Shown here in pieces: positions 1-5,177 of a stretch of 5,177 bases of DNA. The position numbers and the translations under genes are program-made. The stretch spans positions 1-5,177 of the forward strand of contig MNZP01000194.1 of assembly GCA_001873675.1 (NCBI GenBank). The letters run 5' to 3'. Source of the stretch: Syntrophaceae bacterium CG2_30_49_12. Its GTDB lineage: Bacteria; Desulfobacterota; Syntrophia; Syntrophales; CG2-30-49-12. The notes beneath the pieces are model-generated. The model was not told where the DNA came from, did not search any database, and worked only from the letters and a program-made list of their open reading frames with translations. The stretch's first letter is position 1. Each line of letters starts with the position of its first letter.

Positions 1-3
1 TGA

Positions 4-9
4 CCCTCC
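4..9 (-). promoter_or_regulatory. Shine-Dalgarno-like site for a gene just beyond the left edge
   Basis: Read on the minus strand, the bases just after the kinase stop (TGA, 16-14) are TTCTGGAGGGTCA. The GGAGGG at 9-4 is a strong ribosome binding site. It implies a co-transcribed gene starting within a few bases of the window edge, plausibly the cognate response regulator since the kinase has no receiver domain. An ATG at 17-15 overlaps the kinase stop (ATGA), but it has no ribosome binding site of its own, so the off-window start is preferred. Confidence 0.45.
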
Positions 10-13
10 AGAA

Positions 14-2275
14 TCATAGAGAATTATTTTTTTCCGCATCAGGAATGGGCAGACGGTTTCTAGGGAATTCCAATCTGAAAACCGAACCTTTCCCCAATGT
101 GGATTCGAAGAATATTTTTCCCCCATGCTCATGGACTATTTTCCTCGTGGTGAGGAGACCCAAGCCTGTCCCTTTTCCTGATTCCTTTGTTGTAAAAAAA
201 CTGGTAAAAATCTTTTTCTTCACCTCATAGTCCATACCAGCCCCATTGTCCCTTACTTCATAACAGATAGTATTATCTTTTTCAAATAAAGAAAATCTTA
301 TGGCAGGTTTTTTGTTGTCACTCGCAAGACAGGCGTCAATAGCATTAGAGATCAGGTTGGCAATACATGTATGTATACCTTGAGCATCCATGGGGGCCTT
401 GTTGATACCCTCTTCCAATTTGGGTATGAATATTATTCCAGATTGTTCGATAGCATCCCTGTAAAGGTTTGCAATATCGGTTGCTATAGCGTGTGGATCT
501 GCTAATTCGACCTTTAAGGTCTTTCCTCTTGCAAAACTCAGGAATTCTTTTACAAAAGAGGAAATTTTTTCAATATTATTCTGGAGCATATTCCAGCCTT
601 GTTCTACCAATCCATTGTCACTCCTCTTAATGCCGGAATTAACAACATACATTCCGCCCTCTAACCCCATGAGGACATTCTTTATGCCATGGGCAAGGCC
701 GGCTACCGTCTGTCCGACAGCAGCCAGGCGTTCTGCCTCAAGGATCTCGCTCTCTAACTGTTTTATCTTGCTTAAATCCTGGAAGAACATCACGCTTCCG
801 ATATCTTGATTGTCATGTGTCAGCTTTGCACCAGAGACGATTACAGGAACACTGTTCCCCTTATAATCGGCTATTCCGCTTTCCTTTAAGACCACAGCGC
901 TATCATCTCCTGTGATTGCCCTCAAAAAATCACCCGGATAAATTTGTTCGCCTGACATCTTGCCCACGACCTTGTTTGTTGGGTACTTGAGCATTCTTTT
1001 TGCCGAAGGGTTATATATATCTATTATCCCCTCCTTATTACTGGCAATGATTCCATCAATCGCGTTTTGAATTACCGTTTGCCGAAATTCCAATGTTTCC
1101 CTCAGGCGGTTTTCCAGCACAAAAGTCTGTGTTACATCAAGGGCCATCTCGATTACATAGTTTACCTCCCTGTCCTCTTTCGAATATGGGGCTGCGGTTA
1201 CCATATAGACAACTTTATTTCCTTTTTTGTCATAGCCCTCCTGTAAAGAATGGTGGGTTTTCCCATCCTCGAAAACTATCTTTGCAGGACATTTTTCACA
1301 AATGTCCTTCCTTTTCTTGTAAGACTCGAAGCAATATCTTCCGGGATCTTTCCCGAACGTTTTTTGAAAGTGCTTATTACTCTTTACTACTTCAAAATTT
1401 CTATCAATAACAGTTATGTAACACGGAACATTGTCAAAGATTGTCCTGTATTCATTTTGAATCTGAACCTTTTCCGTAATGTCTGTTGACATCTCAATTA
1501 TGTGAGTGATTTTACCCTCGGAATCTCGATAAGGAGATGTATGAACCAGATAATAGTGGAGGTTGCCTCTCAGGTCTCGCCCCTGCTCCTGGGAAACCCT
1601 GGTCTGGCCGTCCATAAATGTTATAGTTGCAACACAGTGTCGGCATCTCCTCTTCCTGTTCTTGTATACCTCAAAACACTTCTTGCCATTCCAGGGGCCA
1701 AATGTATCTTCGAACCTCTTGTTCGCGTCCACTATTCTGTACTTTCTGTCAATGATGGCAATACTGGTAGGAACCTGATCGAATAAATCGAAACTTCTCC
1801 ATTTTTCGGATGTGCCTTCCCTTATTTCGCCCCCCCCATAGAATAATGATTGCCTTTCCTTTGGCCCATCCTGCCCCCTTCTTACTGCCCTATCATATAA
1901 TTGTTTAATGGGCTGGAAAACCTGACACTCCCGGCAGAATTCCATTTTTTCATTCCAATCACTATAGGCTCTTCCTTTGCAAATCGTCCCATTTATGAAC
2001 CAGCACAGATGCCCTGAGTTGAGCTCCCATGCGGGGCAATGCTCTTTTTTATCCAGAGGGCAATTCTCCAATTCCCAGCATGGTTTTAATGACTGCTCTT
2101 TTGTGCTCCTCATAACGAGCACATACAAAACCTGTCGCTCTATTTCGTTAGGGATTTTTCGCCATCCCTGTTCAAAACTCTGGAGCGACCGCAGGGATGT
2201 CCCCAAAAGCTCAGCCATCTCTTTTTGTGTCTTTTTCAGATTCAAGCGTATGGATAAAAATTCTTTACTGTTCAT
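14..2275 (-). CDS. Soluble PAS-domain sensor histidine kinase with N-terminal XRE helix-turn-helix and two-CW cysteine domain
   Basis: Probably senses a cytoplasmic redox or metabolic signal and autophosphorylates on histidine; the signal and partner are unknown. Residues are numbered from an upstream in-frame GTG at 2293; I prefer the ATG at 2275 (residue 7), because the GTG lies inside a palindrome and MNSKEF begins the HTH naturally. Neither start has a good Shine-Dalgarno. Domains in order: XRE-like HTH (about 8-60); two-CW cysteine domain (72-125: C72-W, C78, C86-PAW, C97-W, C105, C120, C123); PAS1 (166-275) and PAS2 (280-390), which resemble each other and each carry C-x10-C-x2-C (C206/C217/C220; C321/C332/C335); PAS3 (400-510); HisKA with H535 in LAHGIKN; HATPase with N646/N650, DNGAGM 682-687, FFTTK 699-703 and GTGLGL 708-713. 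All kinase boxes look intact. There is no membrane segment, signal peptide or receiver domain, so a separate response regulator is expected. It is divergent from the tmc genes. The kinase call is firm; ligand and target are not. Confidence 0.93.
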   Translation of the reverse strand: MNSKEFLSIRLNLKKTQKEMAELLGTSLRSLQSFEQGWRKIPNEIERQVLYVLVMRSTKEQSLKPCWELENCPLDKKEHCPAWELNSGHLCWFINGTICKGRAYSDWNEKMEFCRECQVFQPIKQLYDRAVRRGQDGPKERQSLFYGGGEIREGTSEKWRSFDLFDQVPTSIAIIDRKYRIVDANKRFEDTFGPWNGKKCFEVYKNRKRRCRHCVATITFMDGQTRVSQEQGRDLRGNLHYYLVHTSPYRDSEGKITHIIEMSTDITEKVQIQNEYRTIFDNVPCYITVIDRNFEVVKSNKHFQKTFGKDPGRYCFESYKKRKDICEKCPAKIVFEDGKTHHSLQEGYDKKGNKVVYMVTAAPYSKEDREVNYVIEMALDVTQTFVLENRLRETLEFRQTVIQNAIDGIIASNKEGIIDIYNPSAKRMLKYPTNKVVGKMSGEQIYPGDFLRAITGDDSAVVLKESGIADYKGNSVPVIVSGAKLTHDNQDIGSVMFFQDLSKIKQLESEILEAERLAAVGQTVAGLAHGIKNVLMGLEGGMYVVNSGIKRSDNGLVEQGWNMLQNNIEKISSFVKEFLSFARGKTLKVELADPHAIATDIANLYRDAIEQSGIIFIPKLEEGINKAPMDAQGIHTCIANLISNAIDACLASDNKKPAIRFSLFEKDNTICYEVRDNGAGMDYEVKKKIFTSFFTTKESGKGTGLGLLTTRKIVHEHGGKIFFESTLGKGSVFRLEFPRNRLPIPDAEKNNSL

Positions 2276-2286
2276 AGGTTTTCTAA

Positions 2287-2303
2287 ATATCACATTGTGA
2301 TAT
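2287..2303. promoter_or_regulatory. Candidate operator O1, perfect 17-bp palindrome ATATCACA-T-TGTGATAT
   Basis: Two 8-bp arms (2287-2294 and 2296-2303) are exact inverted complements around T2295. The 15-bp core TATCAC-N3-GTGATA recurs at 2429-2443. The site lies 12 bases upstream of the preferred kinase ATG and covers the alternative GTG, so a protein bound here would cover the kinase translation-initiation region or early transcript. It could be the target of the kinase's own XRE-type HTH; this is inference. An overlapping reading is a degenerate CRP/FNR or Rex-like box (TTGTGA-N6-TATCAA, 2295-2312), whose right half is poor. Confidence 0.5.
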
Positions 2304-2325
2304 ATTTATCAAGATTAAGAAGAAA

Positions 2326-2353
2326 TTTATGTAATAATATGTGCCACAGGCAA
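2326..2353 (-). promoter_or_regulatory. Weak candidate promoter for the sensor kinase
   Basis: On the minus strand, TTGCCT (2353-2348) is followed after 16 bases by CATAAA (2331-2326), each matching the sigma-70 consensus at 4 of 6 positions. Transcription would start near 2319, placing palindrome O1 in the early untranslated leader. An alternative is TTAACA (2390-2385) with TATAGT (2369-2364), which has a better -10 but only a 15-base spacer. Neither is strong. Confidence 0.22.
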
Positions 2354-2427
2354 GTTGAAATAGACTATAACTAATGTAATTTATTGTTAAAAAGTACTAT
2401 CTGAACTGAGGCATAATACATCTAAAC

Positions 2428-2444
2428 ATATCACATAGTGATAC
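2428..2444. promoter_or_regulatory. Candidate operator O2, second copy of the TATCAC-N3-GTGATA palindrome
   Basis: The 17 bases here match O1 at 15 positions, and the arms TATCAC (2429-2434) and GTGATA (2438-2443) are perfect inverted complements. Its centre (2436) is 141 bp from that of O1 (2295), about 13.4 helical turns at 10.5 bp per turn. It lies 112 bp upstream of the tmcD start and about 40 bp upstream of the TTGACA element, so it is positioned to affect tmc transcription. It is followed directly by a short self-complementary ACATATATGT (2443-2452). The binding protein is unknown. Confidence 0.45.
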
Positions 2445-2485
2445 ATATATGTGAAGAATGATTTGATAAAATATGACAAAAATTC

Positions 2486-2491
2486 TTGACA
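2486..2491 (+). promoter_or_regulatory. Candidate -35 element (TTGACA) upstream of tmcD
   Basis: A perfect TTGACA lies 64 bases upstream of the tmcD ATG and downstream of palindrome O2. The region where a -10 should fall (about 2506-2514) has no good TATAAT match, so the promoter would need an activator, or the true promoter lies elsewhere in the intergenic region. Confidence 0.25.
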
Positions 2492-2555
2492 ATATCCAGT
2501 ACACATGTTAGGTCTTCGCCAACTATCCGGAGAATGGGAGGTTTGAAGTCAATCA

Positions 2556-3812
2556 ATGCCTGAAGAGAGTTGGGACTGGAAAACTGAAGAAAAGTTGGTT
2601 ACAGACGTAAATGAATGGAAGAGCAAGTTCCCGGTGGTCCATGAATTCGTTGTCAGCAACGACGGAGAAGAAATATCAGCGCCGGTCCGGATAGAAGACG
2701 GTCAGTTTACAGCCTGTGTGAACGGTGAAACCTGGGGGAACACCTTTGAGAAATTGTGGTCGCTGAGATTCGGTCCTGGTGACAGATTGGTATGTTTGGT
2801 GAGGAAAGACGACGAATGGACTGTAGCTGTGGACGATGAAACATGGGAAGAGAAATTTGAATATGTCTGGAATATCCAATTCAGCCGTGATGGTAAAAAC
2901 ATTGCAGTAAATGTGAAAAGTGAAAATGAGTACGCAATTGCCGTAAACGGTAAGGCATGGAAAAATAAATTCGTTGAGGCCAGAGATTTTGCCCTCAGTC
3001 CTGACGGGAAGAACACGGCCGCTGCTGTTCGAACCAAGAATCTCGGAGAAGGGGATATCTTTGGGTTCGCCGAAGGCATATGGACGGTGGCGATAAATGG
3101 TAAGCCGTGGGAGAAGAATTTTTTGAATGTATGGGGCATTGCCTTCAGTTCTGACAGCAGTATCGTGGCGGCGGAAGTCAGGGTTGGTGAATATGAATAT
3201 GCCATTGCAGTAAATGGGACCCCATGGAATAAGATATTTAAGTGTGTATGGGAGCCGATCTTTCACCCGCAGAGGGATGACGTATTAGCCCCTGTTCAGA
3301 TGGATGATGGTTGGACCCTGGCAAAGAATGGACAGTTAATATGGGAGAGGAAATTTGTTCAGGCCTGGCATCAGAAATTCAGCCCTGATGGCAAGAGGAT
3401 CGCGGCCGTGGTAGCGCCGGAGTTCGGCAAATGGACAATTGCCATAGATGGTTCCCCCTGGGAAAAGACGTTTAGAGACGCTGTCTTGCCGCCTGTTTTC
3501 AGCCCGGATGGTAAGAGAGTGGCGGCTATCGCCAAGGATAACAATCGGTGGACAATTGTGGTGGATGGGGTTCCCTGGGAAGAGGACTTTGATATGATAT
3601 GGGATCCGGTTTTCTCTCCGGGTAGCGACAAAATCGCCGCCAAGGCCGAAAAAAACGGCAAGTTCTTCATTGTCGTAGATGGAGAGATCGGCAGGCATGG
3701 ATTTGAAGCCCTCTGGACCCCGATCTTTAGCCCGGACGGAGGGAAGCTTCTGGTGAGGGCCGTAGAAGACGGGAAATATTACCGTCGGATAGTACCAGTG
3801 GAAGCGATATAA
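2556..3812 (+). CDS. tmcD: TmcD-like tryptophan-rich repeat protein of the Tmc electron-transfer complex (beta-propeller-like)
   Basis: In Desulfovibrio, tmcD encodes a tryptophan-rich protein of unknown function belonging with the Tmc complex. This 418-residue protein is almost entirely ten repeats of about 38 residues, starting near 12, 51, 88, 126, 176, 215, 253, 293, 332 and 370. Each reads roughly WTIAVNGxPWEExF, then VWxPxFSPDG, then xIAAxV and a turn, suggesting a WD40/PD40-like propeller. I count 23 tryptophans, about 5.5%. Repeat 1 is degenerate; repeat 4 has an extra loop of about 12 residues (GEGDIFGFAEGI). There is no signal peptide or membrane segment, so it is probably cytoplasmic. 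The tail (YYRRIVPV) may close the ring with the N-terminus. The ATG at 2556 is the first start possible after an in-frame TGA at 2544; GGGAGG at 2536-2541 is 14 bases away, longer than usual. It is followed 70 bases on by tmcC. The repeat architecture is certain; the TmcD name rests on this together with the neighbours. Confidence 0.8.
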   Translation: MPEESWDWKTEEKLVTDVNEWKSKFPVVHEFVVSNDGEEISAPVRIEDGQFTACVNGETWGNTFEKLWSLRFGPGDRLVCLVRKDDEWTVAVDDETWEEKFEYVWNIQFSRDGKNIAVNVKSENEYAIAVNGKAWKNKFVEARDFALSPDGKNTAAAVRTKNLGEGDIFGFAEGIWTVAINGKPWEKNFLNVWGIAFSSDSSIVAAEVRVGEYEYAIAVNGTPWNKIFKCVWEPIFHPQRDDVLAPVQMDDGWTLAKNGQLIWERKFVQAWHQKFSPDGKRIAAVVAPEFGKWTIAIDGSPWEKTFRDAVLPPVFSPDGKRVAAIAKDNNRWTIVVDGVPWEEDFDMIWDPVFSPGSDKIAAKAEKNGKFFIVVDGEIGRHGFEALWTPIFSPDGGKLLVRAVEDGKYYRRIVPVEAI

Positions 3813-3815
3813 AAA

Positions 3816-3855
3816 TTCAGGCTGTAGCCTATAGCCTAATAGCCTACAGCCTAAA
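3816..3855 (+). repeat. Hairpin built from TAGCCTA tandem units between tmcD and tmcC
   Basis: Three exact TAGCCTA units (3825-3831, 3832-3838, 3840-3846) are followed by CAGCCTA (3847-3853). The same stretch folds on itself: AGGCTGTAG (3819-3827) pairs with CTACAGCCT (3844-3852), and after one C-C mismatch CTAT (3829-3832) pairs with ATAG (3839-3842) around a six-base loop. No U-tract follows, so it is not a standard intrinsic terminator. It could be an RNA-stability or processing element, or a small dispersed repeat. It ends 12 bases before the tmcC ribosome binding site. Confidence 0.6.
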
Positions 3856-3882
3856 CTTTGAGAGATTGGGGAGTAAAGAAAG

Positions 3883-4530
3883 ATGTATGAATTTGTGAGC
3901 GGAAAATTGGTATGGATATCATTTATCGTGTTCATGGGAGGGAGCATTCACCGATTGGTTTCGATGTTTACCCTGGCAAAGAAGGACAAAGTCGTCTACC
4001 CATATATGAGTTTGAAGTATAGCCTAAGATCTCTCGTTCACTGGATTGTTCCCTTTGCCAGCACCAATATGAGGAAACGGCCGGTGATGACGATAATAAC
4101 CTTCGCTTTTCACATCTGTCTGGTCTTAACTCCCATATTGCTCCTATCCCATAACCTTCTCTGGCGCCAGTCATGGAAGATAAGCTGGTGGACCTTCTCC
4201 GAACGGACAACTGACATCATGACGGTGATTGTCATTATTGCCTGCCTTTTTTTCCTTATCAGGAGGCTTTTACTCCCTGAGGTGAGATTCGTCACCTTTG
4301 CCTCTGACTATGCCCTGTTAGCCATTGCCCTGGCGCCGTTTTTGACCGGCTTTCTGGCATACCATCAATGGCTTCCCTATAAGACCATATTGATGCTCCA
4401 CATTTTATGCGGTGAGATCATGTTAATAGCCATCCCTTTTACCAGGTTGAGCCATACGCTATTCTTTGTTTTTACAAGAGCATATATGGGTTCTGAATTT
4501 GGTGCGGTGCGTAACTCTAAGGATTGGTAA
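3883..4530 (+). CDS. tmcC: TmcC-like integral membrane cytochrome b subunit (NarI/HdrE/DsrM type)
   Basis: Membrane subunit expected to carry two b haems and pass electrons between the periplasmic cytochrome c3 (TmcA) and the cytoplasmic iron-sulfur subunit (TmcB). The 215 residues show five hydrophobic helices at about 7-28, 70-92, 112-131, 142-160 and 167-187, as in the NarI-type fold. Candidate haem ligands are H77 and H90 in or at the end of helix 2, and H173 and H191 in or after helix 5; H23, H53 and H161 are other histidines. The short length suits TmcC/HdrE better than the longer DsrM. The ATG has GGGGAG at 3868-3873, nine bases upstream. The gene lies between tmcD (70-base gap) and tmcB (27-base gap) on one strand, so it is probably co-transcribed. 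HmcE/DsrM-like paralogues are the main alternatives; the Trp-rich neighbour favours Tmc. Confidence 0.82.
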   Translation: MYEFVSGKLVWISFIVFMGGSIHRLVSMFTLAKKDKVVYPYMSLKYSLRSLVHWIVPFASTNMRKRPVMTIITFAFHICLVLTPILLLSHNLLWRQSWKISWWTFSERTTDIMTVIVIIACLFFLIRRLLLPEVRFVTFASDYALLAIALAPFLTGFLAYHQWLPYKTILMLHILCGEIMLIAIPFTRLSHTLFFVFTRAYMGSEFGAVRNSKDW

Positions 4531-4557
4531 GTGTAAATATTTTTGGGAGGATTGCCC

Positions 4558-5177
4558 ATGGCCGAGCCTGCGAAGAGAATTGTCGTTGATCCGGGCCTTG
4601 ATGAAACGATAAAGAAACTCACCCTGGAAAGGATAGAAAGCACAATAAATAAAGTCTTGACCAAAGAGGCTGCTGCGAGGTTAAAAGTTTATCTGCAAAC
4701 CTGCGTTCATTGTGGATTATGTGCTGAGGCATGCCATTATTACCTCTCCCATGATAAGGACCCCCGTTTTTCGCCTGTGGGGAAGGTGAAACAAACCCTC
4801 TGGGAGATAGTAAAAAGGAAAGGCAGGGTTGATGGAGAATTCATAAAGAATTGTTCGAGGATAGCCCATACAGAATGTAATGTCTGCAGACGCTGCAGCA
4901 TGTACTGCCCTTTCGGCATTGATATGGCGTATCTCCTTCTCCTGGTGCGCCGTATATGCGCCTTATTAGGCGTGGTGCCTCAATACCTCCAGGATACGGT
5001 TAACAGCCATGCGGTTACCATGAACCAGATGTGGGTGAAACAGGATGAATGGATTGACACCCTCCAGTGGCAGGAAGAAGAGGCTCAGATGGAGGTAAAG
5101 AATGCCCGGATTCCCCTCGATAAAGAGGGCGCCGAAATCATGTACTCGGTTATCGGACCGGAACCGAAATTTCTTGC
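4558..5177 (+). CDS. tmcB: TmcB-like cytoplasmic iron-sulfur (HdrD-like) subunit, incomplete at the right edge
   Basis: Probable cytoplasmic subunit of the Tmc complex, receiving electrons from TmcC; by analogy with HdrD and DsrK its partner may be a disulfide or a DsrC-type thiol protein, which is inference. The visible 206 residues hold two [4Fe-4S] motifs, C49-x2-C52-x2-C55-x3-C59 and C107-x2-C110-x2-C113-x3-C117-P, the HdrD/GlpC-type di-cluster layout. A polar region rich in Trp and Glu (KQDEWIDTLQWQEEEA) follows. There is no signal peptide or membrane helix. The catalytic CCG domains of HdrD-like proteins would lie beyond the window and cannot be confirmed. The ATG has a strong GGGAGG at 4545-4550, seven bases upstream. 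The reading frame is open to the last base with no stop, so it is truncated by the window edge, not broken. DsrK or another CCG-family paralogue is the main alternative. Confidence 0.82.
   Translation, partial: MAEPAKRIVVDPGLDETIKKLTLERIESTINKVLTKEAAARLKVYLQTCVHCGLCAEACHYYLSHDKDPRFSPVGKVKQTLWEIVKRKGRVDGEFIKNCSRIAHTECNVCRRCSMYCPFGIDMAYLLLLVRRICALLGVVPQYLQDTVNSHAVTMNQMWVKQDEWIDTLQWQEEEAQMEVKNARIPLDKEGAEIMYSVIGPEPKFL

Larger units (their letters stand above)
2276..2555. promoter_or_regulatory. Divergent intergenic control region between the kinase and tmcD
   Basis: This 280-bp, clearly AT-rich stretch separates the minus-strand kinase from the plus-strand tmc genes, so promoters for both units should lie here. 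It contains two copies of a palindrome (TATCAC-N3-GTGATA), described separately. The best core-promoter matches are weak: for the kinase, TTGCCT (2353-2348) with CATAAA (2331-2326), spacer 16; for tmcD, a consensus TTGACA at 2486-2491 without a convincing -10. No sigma-54 promoter, riboswitch-like structure or small ORF of note was seen. Confidence 0.6.

Noticed and set aside
1093..1786. Plus-strand open frames opposite the kinase gene.
   Set aside because: They lie wholly antisense to conserved PAS-domain coding sequence, with no domain or translation signal of their own.
2295..2312. Rex- or CRP/FNR-like box TTGTGA-N6-TATCAA overlapping O1.
   Set aside because: The right half matches poorly and the spacing is not repeated at O2, while TATCAC-N3-GTGATA is perfect at both sites.
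2331..2353. Possible sigma-54 promoter on the minus strand (TGGCAC at 2346-2341).
   Set aside because: TGGCAC matches the -24 element, but the expected -12 TTGC is absent at the right spacing (ATTA is found instead).
2534..2563. Nine-codon leader ORF beginning ATGGGAGG and overlapping the tmcD start.
   Set aside because: It has no properly spaced ribosome binding site and contains the likely Shine-Dalgarno of tmcD itself; no attenuator-like codon run is present.
2676..3266. Long antisense open frames across tmcD (also 2702-3205, 3336-3947 and 3371-3670).
   Set aside because: They mirror the repetitive codons of tmcD, have no ribosome binding sites or recognisable domains, and the plus-strand protein has a clear repeat structure.
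3816..3855. Rho-independent terminator after tmcD.
   Set aside because: A stem is present but no T-run follows it, and tmcC continues on the same strand 70 bases later.
4110..4664. Minus-strand open frames opposite tmcC and the tmcB start.
   Set aside because: They are shadows of the hydrophobic tmcC codons; both plus-strand genes have good ribosome binding sites and family motifs.

Overview
The window looks like chromosomal DNA from a sulfate-reducing member of the Desulfobacterota (former Deltaproteobacteria). Three plus-strand genes in a row match the soluble and membrane parts of the Tmc transmembrane redox complex, which is typical of sulfate reducers. The divergent sensor kinase carries a two-CW cysteine domain and Cys-rich PAS domains of a kind common in that phylum. 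Assignment is by motif and remembered family features, not by a database search.

Layout. Bases 14-2275 (minus strand) encode a soluble hybrid sensor: an XRE-type helix-turn-helix, a two-CW cysteine domain, two near-duplicate PAS domains each with a C-x10-C-x2-C signature, a third PAS, and a HisKA/HATPase histidine kinase core. A Shine-Dalgarno-like GGAGGG on the minus strand at the extreme left edge suggests that another gene, plausibly the partner regulator, follows just outside the window. Bases 2276-2555 are an AT-rich divergent control region holding two copies of one palindrome, TATCAC-N3-GTGATA, centred 141 bp apart. One lies just upstream of the kinase start and the other lies on the tmc side.

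Bases 2556-3812 (plus) encode a tryptophan-rich, ten-repeat beta-propeller-like protein (TmcD). A short hairpin/tandem repeat built from TAGCCTA units separates it from a five-helix cytochrome b (TmcC, 3883-4530). The start of an iron-sulfur subunit with two CxxCxxCxxxC clusters (TmcB, 4558 to the right edge, incomplete) follows. No cytochrome c3 gene (tmcA) is seen; it may lie to the right.

How it may work together. In characterised Desulfovibrio complexes, Tmc passes electrons from periplasmic cytochrome c3 through the haem b of TmcC to the cytoplasmic HdrD-like TmcB. TmcD is a companion of unknown function. The divergent kinase, which has its own DNA-binding domain and many cysteines, together with the twin palindromes between the two transcription units, suggests a redox-responsive switch controlling itself and the tmc genes. 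That link is inference from layout and is the most interesting hypothesis in the window. No mobile element, CRISPR array, tRNA or rRNA was seen.
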